From positions 4,650,001 to 4,714,000 of the forward strand of contig OZ244980.1 in NCBI GenBank assembly GCA_965223035.1: DNA of 64,000 bases, written 5' to 3'. This stretch comes from CAMDPA01 sp965223035. Lineage in GTDB: Bacteria; Pseudomonadota; Alphaproteobacteria; Rhizobiales; Hyphomicrobiaceae. Position 1 is the stretch's first letter. Each line of letters begins with the position of its first letter. Position numbers and translations under genes: made by a program. The notes under the pieces were generated by a model. It worked only from the letters and a program-made list of their open reading frames with translations. It searched no databases and had not been told where the DNA came from. Below are positions 9,027 through 16,443 of this stretch, piece by piece.

Positions 9027-9697
9027 GCCAACGCTCCCGTACGGTGCCGATATGGCACCATGCGCGCAAGCGGCGGCGGCCGCAACTGCTGGCAGTGAGG
9101 TGGGCGGCGATCGCGAACCGAAGTCCTGAGCGGTCCGTCCGCCGATCGCATGGCGGCCGTCGCTGGCGCGACGGTGCGGCGCAAAAAAGGAAGGTCCTGG
9201 CGAGATTTGCCAGGACCTTCGCGGCCAGCCGACTGCCGAGTTCGTCAGCTCCCCCCAGTCCGCTGTTGAACGCCGAACGCAACTTCGACCTTAAGCATAA
9301 CGTCGATACGCTGACGATCGCTTGGCTGCTGGCCCTTTGCCGGCAGCTGCCGTTCCCCTCGGGCCAATTGCCCCATGCAGCCAATTGCGCTCAACCAGAA
9401 TCGTTAGTGAACGGTGAATCCGGCACCGATGAGGTGCGGGTGCCGAGATTCTATTCGAACAGTTTTCACGAAATAAATAAATGATCATCAGTAAACTGCG
9501 TTGATCGATTTTCGTGGCTCTTCTCCAGCGCATCAGCCGACATGGAGCGCCAGGGCCTCAACCACCAATCCTTTGCTGAGCAGCACAGAAAGTTCTGAAA
9601 TTTCAAATGATGAAAGAGATGTCAAATCGACGAAATTTGTTGACGCCGCACCCGGGGACTGCGAGATAACCTGAAGTCTTACCGGTTGGAGTAGCCG
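9027..9697. other. Intergenic region with stem-loops, no clear gene
   Basis: The 671 bp between the MaoC gene (minus) and the IclR-type gene (plus) contain a terminator-like hairpin at 9191-9219, a second imperfect hairpin around 9418-9457 (GAATCCGGCACC pairing with GGTGCCGAGATTC) and an AT-rich patch at 9455-9500. The layout could be a leader or a small RNA on the minus strand. I see no convincing protein gene. Confidence 0.5.
9183..9219 (-). terminator. Rho-independent terminator reading on the minus strand
   Basis: AAGGTCCTGGC (9191-9201) and GCCAGGACCTT (9209-9219) form a perfect 11-bp stem with a 7-nt loop. Read on the minus strand the stem is followed by CC and six T. It lies upstream of the MaoC gene rather than after a visible gene, so it either ends an unannotated minus-strand transcript or attenuates the MaoC-CitE operon. 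Confidence 0.8.
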
Positions 9698-10639
9698 ATG
9701 AAGCCGGCGTCTTTACAGCCCCCCAAGCAGCCGACGCCATCGCCCCGCTCATCTGGTGCGACCACGTCCAGCAGCCGACGCGAGGCTCGGCCCGAGTCGG
9801 GCACCGTGCAATCGGTGGAACGCGCCATCGCGCTATTGGAGTCCCTCGCTGAAGCCGGCCGTGGAACATCGCTCACGGAGTTGGCGGCGCGGTCTCAACT
9901 CAACATCTCGACGTGTCACCACCTGCTCGCCACCATGCTGCGTCGCGGGTACGTTGCCAAAATTCCGGGCCGCCGCACCTATGCCCTGGGCGCGCGCGTG
10001 CTGCATCTGGGGCAGGCGTTCTTGCGGCAAGTGGATTTGCCCCGTCGCGCCCAGCCTGCGCTTGAGCGGCTCAATCAATCCACCGGTGAGGCGGTGCATC
10101 TGGCGGTTTTGCAGGGCGACTCGGTGGTCACCGTCGCCAAGCAAGACGCGCGCCACCCGGTGCGGGTGGAGACCGGCGCGATCGGAGCTTGCGAAGCGCC
10201 CCACGCGACCGCCACGGGCAAGGCGATGCTGGCTTGGCTGCCGGAGGACCAGATTATGCGTGTGCTGACGGCCTACGGGCTGCAGCGCTTCACCCCCAAG
10301 ACGGTCACCGATTTCGATCAATTGCTGAATGAATTCAGACATGTGCGCCGCAATGGCTATGCCATCGATCGCGAGGAATACGTCCCCGGCGTGGTCTGTG
10401 TGGGCGCCGCCGTGCGCGATTATTCCGGTGCGGTGATCGGCGCCGTCAGCGCTTCGGCCCCGACGTTTCGCGCTGACGAGGCGCACCTGACCGCCATGCG
10501 CAACGCCGTGGTTGCGGTGGCACGCGACGTGTCATCTGATTTCGGTGCACCACCCCTCAAGCCGCTGCCCGAGAAGCCTGCCACCGCCGAAGCGTCAGCT
10601 CGGTCGGGGACGATGCAAGCCGCCGGTCAATCCGACTGA
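9698..10639 (+). CDS. IclR-family transcriptional regulator
   Basis: The 313-residue protein has a winged helix-turn-helix at about residues 28-90 (VQSVERAIALLESLAEAGRG, then LNISTCHHLLATMLRRGYV) and the IclR effector-binding domain at about 105-285, with TGEAVHLAVLQGD, APHATATGKAMLAWL and REEYVPGVVCVGAAVRD. IclR proteins control nearby catabolic operons in response to a small-molecule effector. It starts a run of plus-strand catabolic genes (Zn dehydrogenase, molybdenum hydroxylase subunits, TPP enzyme, dehydratase) and is the likely regulator of that block and possibly of the divergent MaoC-CitE operon. N- and C-terminal tails (about 30 residues each) are Pro/Ala-rich and look disordered. 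Confidence 0.93.
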   Translation: MKPASLQPPKQPTPSPRSSGATTSSSRREARPESGTVQSVERAIALLESLAEAGRGTSLTELAARSQLNISTCHHLLATMLRRGYVAKIPGRRTYALGARVLHLGQAFLRQVDLPRRAQPALERLNQSTGEAVHLAVLQGDSVVTVAKQDARHPVRVETGAIGACEAPHATATGKAMLAWLPEDQIMRVLTAYGLQRFTPKTVTDFDQLLNEFRHVRRNGYAIDREEYVPGVVCVGAAVRDYSGAVIGAVSASAPTFRADEAHLTAMRNAVVAVARDVSSDFGAPPLKPLPEKPATAEASARSGTMQAAGQSD

Positions 10640-10697
10640 CGCGGCGGCATGGACCTGTCACCAGATCGCAACGGGATCTTGCACAAGGAGATCGGCA

Positions 10698-11861
10698 ATG
10701 TATGGAGCGCAAGGTGTGAAGACCTCGCAGAGCTTCCCGATTCCGGACACGATGAAAGCTTGGGTGCTGGGCGACCCGGACCAACTCACGTTGACCGATA
10801 AAGCCGTACCCGTGCCCGGCCGGGCCGAGGTGCTGGTCAGGATCGATGCGGTGGCGATCTGCGCGACCGATCTTGAGGTGATCTCGCACGGGCCTCCAGC
10901 GTTGATCGAAGGTGGGCTCCCGTTCAACAAGAATTGGACGCCTGGCCACGAGTACATGGGCACCGTCGTCGCGCTTGGCCCCGGCGTCGATGAATATGCG
11001 ATCGGGGATCGCATCGCCGTCGAGATTCACGCCGGCTGCGGACAGTGCAAGCGGTGTCGCGAAGGCATGTATACGTCCTGCCTGAACTACGGACTGAATT
11101 ACGGCGAGGTCAATAAAGGTCATCGGGCCAATGGCTTCACGACCGACGGCGGGTTTTGCGAATATCAGGTCAACAACATCAACACGCTGGTCAAGATCCC
11201 CGCTGAGATGAGCGATGAAGAGGCCACCTTGGTGGTCACCGCCGGCACCGCCATGTACGGGCTCACCGAGCTCGGCGGACTGGTGTCAGGGGAGAGCGTG
11301 GTGGTCACCGGTCCCGGACCGATCGGACTGCTTGGCGTCGCGGTGGCCAAGGCGCTCGGCGCGCAGCCGGTGATCCTCACCGGCACCCGCGACAACCGGC
11401 TCGAGATCGGCAAAAAGCTTGGCGCCGATCATGTGATCAACGTGCGCCAGGAGGAGCCGGTGGCGGCGGTCCACCGTCTGTTGGGCGGCAGGGGCGCCGA
11501 CTACGTGTTGGAATGCTCGGCCGCGCCGGGCGGCCTCAATGATGCGATGCGCATGGTCAACCGTGGTGGCAAGGTCTGCCTGGCCGCCTTCCCGCATGGC
11601 GAGGTGCCGGTCGACGTCGCCCATCTGGTCCGCAACAACATCTATGTCTATGGCATAAGGGGGGAGGGCAGGAGCGCCACCCACCGGGCGGAGGCGTTCA
11701 TGCGACAGAAGCGGTTCGACGCCCGCCTCATTCACACCCATACGTTTGCGCTTGAAGACCTGCCGACCGCCATCAGGTACGCCAAAGAACGGATCGATGA
11801 CGCGATCAAGGTGGTGGTGAAAATGCGCGGCGCCCAGGCCGGCAAGATCGCGGCTGAATAG
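10698..11861 (+). CDS. Zinc-dependent alcohol dehydrogenase (MDR superfamily)
   Basis: The 387-residue enzyme is an NAD(P)-dependent medium-chain dehydrogenase oxidising a secondary or polyol-type alcohol. Catalytic zinc ligands sit in AICATDLEVI and GHEYMGTVVALGPGVDEY; the four-Cys structural zinc loop is CGQCKRCREGMYTSC; the Rossmann motif is VTGPGPIGLLGVAVAKALGA. The ATG at 10698 is preceded by AAGGAG at the right distance, which decides the start over an upstream in-frame ATG lying inside the iclR gene. It is the first enzyme gene downstream of the IclR regulator, with the molybdenum hydroxylase genes 91 nt further on. Substrate unknown. Confidence 0.93.
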   Translation: MYGAQGVKTSQSFPIPDTMKAWVLGDPDQLTLTDKAVPVPGRAEVLVRIDAVAICATDLEVISHGPPALIEGGLPFNKNWTPGHEYMGTVVALGPGVDEYAIGDRIAVEIHAGCGQCKRCREGMYTSCLNYGLNYGEVNKGHRANGFTTDGGFCEYQVNNINTLVKIPAEMSDEEATLVVTAGTAMYGLTELGGLVSGESVVVTGPGPIGLLGVAVAKALGAQPVILTGTRDNRLEIGKKLGADHVINVRQEEPVAAVHRLLGGRGADYVLECSAAPGGLNDAMRMVNRGGKVCLAAFPHGEVPVDVAHLVRNNIYVYGIRGEGRSATHRAEAFMRQKRFDARLIHTHTFALEDLPTAIRYAKERIDDAIKVVVKMRGAQAGKIAAE

Positions 11862-11952
11862 GTCGCCGGGAAAAGGTTGAGGTGCGGCGGGGTGAGCAGC
11901 GGATCGAACCGGAGCCGCCGCCGGTGAAAGCCGCAGATCGTTGAATGACGCC

Positions 11953-12885
11953 ATGTTGAGCTGCGACGACTACCTAAGCCCGGGCACGCTTGATGACGCC
12001 TTCGACGCGATGGAGGCGCACGCCGGTCGGTTTCGCCTTGTCGCCGGTGCCACCGATCTGTTGCCTTGGGCACGCGAGGGCCGAGCCGGCGACGTGCACA
12101 TCCCGGTTCTGATCGACGTGTCGGGCATCGAGGAGCTTAGACGTCGCCAGGTGGTGGACGGTCGCGTCCAGCTTGGCGCGGCTACGGCCTATCAGCGATG
12201 TCTCGACGATCCGGTTCTTGTCGATAGCTTGCCGGTGATGCCGCGCTGTGCGGTTTGGTTCGCCGACGACCAGATCCGGGAGACGGCCACCATCGGCGGC
12301 AATCTGATCAACGCGTCGCCGGCCGCGGACGGTACACCGGCGCTGCTGGCCGCGAACGCCGACGTCGAGCTGGCCCATCGCCGCAACGGTCGCATCGAAC
12401 GACGCAGGCTGCCGTTGAGCGCGTTTGTCACCGGGCCCAGCATGACCGCGATCGCGGCCGACGAGATCCTGGTCAAAATCCACTGCGATCATCTCGCGGG
12501 ATACGGCGCCGCCTTTGAAAAGGTCGGGCATCGTCGATCGCTGGTGATCTCCACCGTTTGTCTCGCCGCCATGGTGAAACTTGACGGCACCGGTAGCCGC
12601 TTTGGAGATGTGCGGCTGGCGCTGGCCGGCACCGGCCCGATCCCGCAACGGTTGCACGCCGTCGAGGCGTTCTTGACGGCACGCGAGATCAGCGCGGAGG
12701 TTTTGGCTGAGGCCGCCGAGATGCCGGTCGCTCTGGTAGCCTCACGCACGCGTCGCGACTATCGGCGCGATGTGGTTCGCGGCTTCGTCCGGCGCGGTCT
12801 GTCAACCGCAGCACAGCGAGCCGGCTTCGATCCAAAAATTCTCTCACCGCAGCTTGAGGCCAGCCATGTCCGAGATCACGCTTGA
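11953..12885 (+). CDS. Molybdenum hydroxylase FAD-binding subunit (CoxM/XdhB type)
   Basis: The 310-residue protein is the flavin subunit of a xanthine-dehydrogenase-family enzyme. FAD-binding patterns are visible as LVAGATDLLPWAREG at residues about 30-45 and ATIGGNLINASPAAD at about 110-125; the C-terminal domain has GYGAAFEKVGHRRSLVIS. It passes electrons from the 2Fe-2S centres to an acceptor. I prefer the ATG at 11953; a TTG at 11941 would add four residues. The gene overlaps the next subunit gene by 20 nt, as expected for a coupled operon. Confidence 0.92.
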   Translation: MLSCDDYLSPGTLDDAFDAMEAHAGRFRLVAGATDLLPWAREGRAGDVHIPVLIDVSGIEELRRRQVVDGRVQLGAATAYQRCLDDPVLVDSLPVMPRCAVWFADDQIRETATIGGNLINASPAADGTPALLAANADVELAHRRNGRIERRRLPLSAFVTGPSMTAIAADEILVKIHCDHLAGYGAAFEKVGHRRSLVISTVCLAAMVKLDGTGSRFGDVRLALAGTGPIPQRLHAVEAFLTAREISAEVLAEAAEMPVALVASRTRRDYRRDVVRGFVRRGLSTAAQRAGFDPKILSPQLEASHVRDHA

Positions 12886-14755
12886 CGCCACCGTCAACGG
12901 TCGTCGCGTCGTCAAAGCCGTCAAACCGTTTGCGCGGCTGCTCGATGTGATCCGCGACGAGCTTTATCTGACCGGCACCAAGGAAGGCTGCGGCGCCGGC
13001 GAATGCGGGACTTGCTCGGTGTTCGTCGACGGCGTGCTGGTCAAATCCTGCCTGGTGCCGGCCGCCAAGGCGCGCGGCACGCAAATCGAAACGATCGAGG
13101 GCTTGGCCAAATCTGGCGAGCTGACGGTGCTGCAGCAGGCGTTTCACAAAACCGGGGCCAGCCAGTGTGGCTATTGCATCCCGGGCATGGTGATGGCAGC
13201 CACCGCCGCCATCCGTGCCAATCCGTTGATCGGGGACGAGGAGATCAAGGAGCGGCTGGGCGGCAACATTTGTCGGTGTACGGGATATCAAAAGATCTTC
13301 GATGCGGTGGCGCTCGCCCGCGACGTGATGAGCGGTGCCCAGCCGGCGACCGCGTTGGCGGAAGCGCTACCGGTGGACGGTCAGTTCATCGGCGCTAACG
13401 TGCGGCGCCTGGATGCGCCGAGCAAGGTCACGGGTGCGCTGCGCTACGCGGGCGACATGGTGATGCCTGGCATGTTACATGCTGCGGTGCTGCGCTCAGC
13501 GCGGCCGCACGCCCGCATCATCGCGATCGATACCAGCGCTGCTGAAGCCGTTGCAGGCGTCGAAGCGGTGATCACCAGTGCCGACGTGCCGGGCACCGAC
13601 GGTTTTGGCGTGTTTGTGGCCGACCAGCCGATCATGGCGCGCGACAAGGTCCGCTACGTGGGCGAAGCGATTGCGGCGGTGGCGGCGGTCGACGAACAAA
13701 CGGCGCGGCGGGCGGCGGCCCTGATCGAGGTGACGTTTGAGGATTTGCCCGCCGTGTTCGATCCCGAAGCGGCGCTGCTCCCGGACGCACCGGTGATCCA
13801 TGAATACGCGCCCGACAACATCACCAAGCACATTCCGATCCGCAAAGGCGACGTTGCCGCCGCCATGGCGACCGCCGCGTTAGTGATCGAGGAAAGCTTC
13901 GAGACCCAGCCGATCGAGCACGCCTACCTCGAACCTGAGGCGGGGTTGGCCTACGTCGACCACGACGGCGTGGTGACCGTCGTCTCGCCGAGCCAGAACA
14001 TCACCCACCATCGTCACATGCTGGCGCGGATCATCGCCAAGCCGATCAACAAGGTGCGGTTCATCATGAGCCCGGTCGGGGGTGGCTTCGGCGGCAAGGA
14101 GGATATGATCTACCAAGGGATGTTGGCGCTGCTTGCGATCAAAACGGGCTTGCCCGTGCGCCTCATCTTCACGCGCGAAGAATCGATTGTGTCGACCGCC
14201 AAGCGACACCCCGCGCGCATCACCTACCGGATGGGCTTCGACACCAGCGGGCGGATCATGGCGTCGCGCCTCACCATGATCAGCGACGGCGGTGCCTATG
14301 GGCTGTCGACGGAAGGGGTGATGCGCAAAGCCGCCATTCTCGGTGCGGGGCCCTATGCGATCGAGAACGTCGCAGTCGACACCTTCGGCGTCTACACGAA
14401 CAATACGCCGTCGGGCGCATTTCGTTCGTTCGGCGCACTGCAAACCCAATTCGCCACCGAATCGATGCTGGACATCGCCGCGGAGCGCCTTGACCTCGAT
14501 CCCTTCGAGATCCGCCGACGGAACATGATGCGTGACGGCGCCATCACCCACACCAAGCAGCAGCTGGGCGCGGTCAGTCTGGCTCGGGTCTTGGATGCCC
14601 TGGAAGTGGCCTGCGGTTGGGAGCCGGGGGCGCCGGTCTCGCGCGGGCCGACCCGCGGCGACCTCAATGGCGACGGCGTCCGCCAGCCCTGCACCCTGGG
14701 TGCGCGCTTCGACGCCGATGCGCAGCCGATCAAGCCCGACACCGAGGTGGCCTGA
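12866..14755 (+). CDS. Fused 2Fe-2S and N-terminal molybdopterin subunit of a molybdenum hydroxylase
   Basis: The first ~155 of 629 residues form the two-cluster iron-sulfur domain: GCGAGECGTCSVFVDG with a later Cys binds the plant-type cluster, QCGYCIPGMVMA and NICRCTGYQ the second. Residues about 185-300 are the hammerhead domain (DAPSKVTGALRYAGDM), followed by the first molybdopterin half with GGGFGGKEDMIYQG and AFRSFGALQTQFATES. The protein stops after DADAQPIKPDTEVA, where homologous fused enzymes continue; the missing half is encoded one nucleotide downstream in another frame. The last ~40 residues look like a linker. These enzymes hydroxylate N-heterocycles, purines or aldehydes with water as oxygen donor. 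Confidence 0.9.
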   Translation: MSEITLDATVNGRRVVKAVKPFARLLDVIRDELYLTGTKEGCGAGECGTCSVFVDGVLVKSCLVPAAKARGTQIETIEGLAKSGELTVLQQAFHKTGASQCGYCIPGMVMAATAAIRANPLIGDEEIKERLGGNICRCTGYQKIFDAVALARDVMSGAQPATALAEALPVDGQFIGANVRRLDAPSKVTGALRYAGDMVMPGMLHAAVLRSARPHARIIAIDTSAAEAVAGVEAVITSADVPGTDGFGVFVADQPIMARDKVRYVGEAIAAVAAVDEQTARRAAALIEVTFEDLPAVFDPEAALLPDAPVIHEYAPDNITKHIPIRKGDVAAAMATAALVIEESFETQPIEHAYLEPEAGLAYVDHDGVVTVVSPSQNITHHRHMLARIIAKPINKVRFIMSPVGGGFGGKEDMIYQGMLALLAIKTGLPVRLIFTREESIVSTAKRHPARITYRMGFDTSGRIMASRLTMISDGGAYGLSTEGVMRKAAILGAGPYAIENVAVDTFGVYTNNTPSGAFRSFGALQTQFATESMLDIAAERLDLDPFEIRRRNMMRDGAITHTKQQLGAVSLARVLDALEVACGWEPGAPVSRGPTRGDLNGDGVRQPCTLGARFDADAQPIKPDTEVA

Positions 14756-14756
14756 C

Positions 14757-15767
14757 ATGAGCAAGCAGCGCGGGCGGGGCATGGCCGCCGCATGGTATGG
14801 CATCGCGCGAACGGCAACGGTTGATCGCGCGGCGGCCTGGGTGGAGATCGATGACGGCGGCACGGCGAAGGTGGTCACCGGCGTCACCGAGATCGGCGAG
14901 GGTATCCTGACGGTTTTGGCCCAGATCGCCGCCGATGAACTCGGGGTCAGGCCCGAAGACGTCACGATCGGTGACAACGATACCGCCCGTGCGCCGGAAG
15001 CTGCCCACGCCGGCGCCACCCGGCAGACCTATATGATCGGCAATGTGGTCGCCATCGCCGCCCGTGAGGCACGCAGCCGACTGGTTGACGTGTTGGCCAA
15101 GGAATGGAGCGTCGACCCTGACAGCATCCGCACGGTGGCCGGACAAGCCTGGGCGGAAGACACCAACCATCGCATGAGCCTGGGGGATGCGGTGCACCTT
15201 GCGAAAGCGCGGGGCGTCGTGCCGGTTGGCTCTGGCAGCTTCGGGACCGATACCACCGGGCTGGCGCCCGATGACGGCGCCGGCAGACCCTGGCAGGCCT
15301 ACGTGTTCGGTGCCCAGGTCGCGGAGGTGGAAGTCGATACGGTGACCGGGGAGGTCCAGGTGCTGGGCATCTGGGCCGCGCACGATGTCGGGCGGGCCGT
15401 CAATCCGCGCGGCGTCGAGGGTCAGATCGAAGGCGGCGTGGTGCAGGCCCTCGGACAGGCGCTGATGGAGGACTACAGAATCGAGAACGGCTTCACATCG
15501 ACGCCGGGCTTCGCCAAATACATTCTGCCCACCTCGCTTGATGTGCCGCACATCACCTCGGTGATCGTCGAGGACCCGGATCCGATCGGACCACTCGGCG
15601 TCAAGGGCATCGGCGAGCCGGCGATGGTGCCGACGATCCCGGCCATCATCAATGCGATTTACGATGCGGTCGGCATCCGACTGAAATCGCTGCCCGCAAC
15701 ACCGGAGAAGGTGCTGGCCGCCTTGAGGGAGCGGCAGCACTGCGCTCAACGGCCGGCGGCGGAATAG
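14757..15767 (+). CDS. Molybdopterin subunit C-terminal half of the molybdenum hydroxylase
   Basis: The 336-residue product begins MSKQRGRGMAAAWYGIART, matching the middle of xanthine-dehydrogenase large subunits, and covers the second molybdopterin-binding domain: VTGVTEIGEGILTVLAQIA, HAGATRQTYMIGN, AHDVGRAVNPRGVEGQIEGG and KGIGEPAMVPTIPAIINAI. The Glu in GIGEPA is at the position of the catalytic base, so the active site looks intact if both halves assemble. The ATG at 14757 follows the TGA of the previous gene (14753-14755) by one nucleotide, so the two are surely cotranslated. Either a true gene split at a domain boundary or a frameshift explains the arrangement; both halves seem well preserved. 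Confidence 0.9.
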   Translation: MSKQRGRGMAAAWYGIARTATVDRAAAWVEIDDGGTAKVVTGVTEIGEGILTVLAQIAADELGVRPEDVTIGDNDTARAPEAAHAGATRQTYMIGNVVAIAAREARSRLVDVLAKEWSVDPDSIRTVAGQAWAEDTNHRMSLGDAVHLAKARGVVPVGSGSFGTDTTGLAPDDGAGRPWQAYVFGAQVAEVEVDTVTGEVQVLGIWAAHDVGRAVNPRGVEGQIEGGVVQALGQALMEDYRIENGFTSTPGFAKYILPTSLDVPHITSVIVEDPDPIGPLGVKGIGEPAMVPTIPAIINAIYDAVGIRLKSLPATPEKVLAALRERQHCAQRPAAE

Positions 15768-15781
15768 GTGAGCGCTTCAGT

Positions 15782-15900
15782 GTGTGCTGGAACCCTCCCG
15801 CTGCCCCAGCCGGTCATCCAATGGCACGATATTGGGGATGGCCGGATTGGGGATGGCCGGATTGGGGATGGCCGGACGGGCAAGCCGGCCGGAAAGGCCG
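15782..15900. repeat. GC-rich inverted-repeat element with 15-bp internal triplication
   Basis: A member of the CTGGAACC family starting TGCTGGAACCCTCCCGCTGC and closing ACGGGCAAGCCGGCC. Its centre holds three exact copies of a 15-bp unit ATTGGGGATGGCCGG at 15829-15873. Related elements elsewhere have a single GGATGG or GGGTTGG core, so this is a local expansion. Confidence 0.85.
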
Positions 15901-16027
15901 ATCCGCCCACGGCCGACATGAGGTATGGATGCAACCTGCCGGTCGGCGCGACGGTCGATGCCGGTCGCCGGGCGAGCGCCGAGCGACAGCGGACGGCGCG
16001 TCGCGCCGATGGGGACGATGGATACGG

Positions 16028-16426
16028 ATGTTGCCGCCGTTGATCTCGCCGCTGGCCGATCCCGACCTTGCGCTGTTGTTGCTCCGGGTCGTTTACGGGG
16101 TATGCTTGTTCGCCCATGGCTGGGGTAAGTTGAGCCAAATCGACGACCTGGTCACCCTATGGCGTGTGCCACGCCCGCTGGCGTGGAGCGTAACGGTCAT
16201 TCAGTTGGCTGGTGCCGTCGCGTTGATCCTCGGTGCGTTGACCGTGCCCTTCGTGCTCGCTCTGGTTGTGATCCACGCTGTCGCCACCTGGAAGCTGATC
16301 AACTTGGCGCATCAGCCGTTCGTTGCCCCTTCCAGGCACAGCTGGTCGATCGGCGTGCTTTATACACTTGTACCAGCAGTCGTAGCGCTGGCCGGTCCCG
16401 GTGCCTACGCGTTGGATGGCGCATGA
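16028..16426 (+). CDS. DoxX-family membrane protein
   Basis: The 132-residue protein has the DoxX/DoxD-type pattern: LALLLLRVVYGVCLFAHGWG with GKL at the end of the first helix, then three more hydrophobic segments (VIQLAGAVALILGALTVPFV, LALVVIHAVATWKL, IGVLYTLVPAVVALAG). DoxX relatives are small four-helix inner-membrane proteins, some linked to quinone reduction by thiosulfate oxidoreductases; most have no known role. The ATG at 16028 excludes an upstream in-frame stretch that is merely a translated repeat. The gene lies between the molybdenum hydroxylase and the TPP enzyme and may help pass electrons to quinone; that is speculation. Confidence 0.85.
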   Translation: MLPPLISPLADPDLALLLLRVVYGVCLFAHGWGKLSQIDDLVTLWRVPRPLAWSVTVIQLAGAVALILGALTVPFVLALVVIHAVATWKLINLAHQPFVAPSRHSWSIGVLYTLVPAVVALAGPGAYALDGA

Positions 16427-16443
16427 CGGGTGAGGACGAACTG

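Noticed and set aside
9291..9533. Small minus-strand gene ending before the orphan terminator
   Set aside because: The 80-residue frame is Arg-rich with no fold pattern; a non-coding transcript explains the terminator at least as well.
14730..15749. Long minus-strand frame opposite the molybdopterin half
   Set aside because: It is fully antisense to a gene with conserved catalytic motifs and has no recognisable domain.
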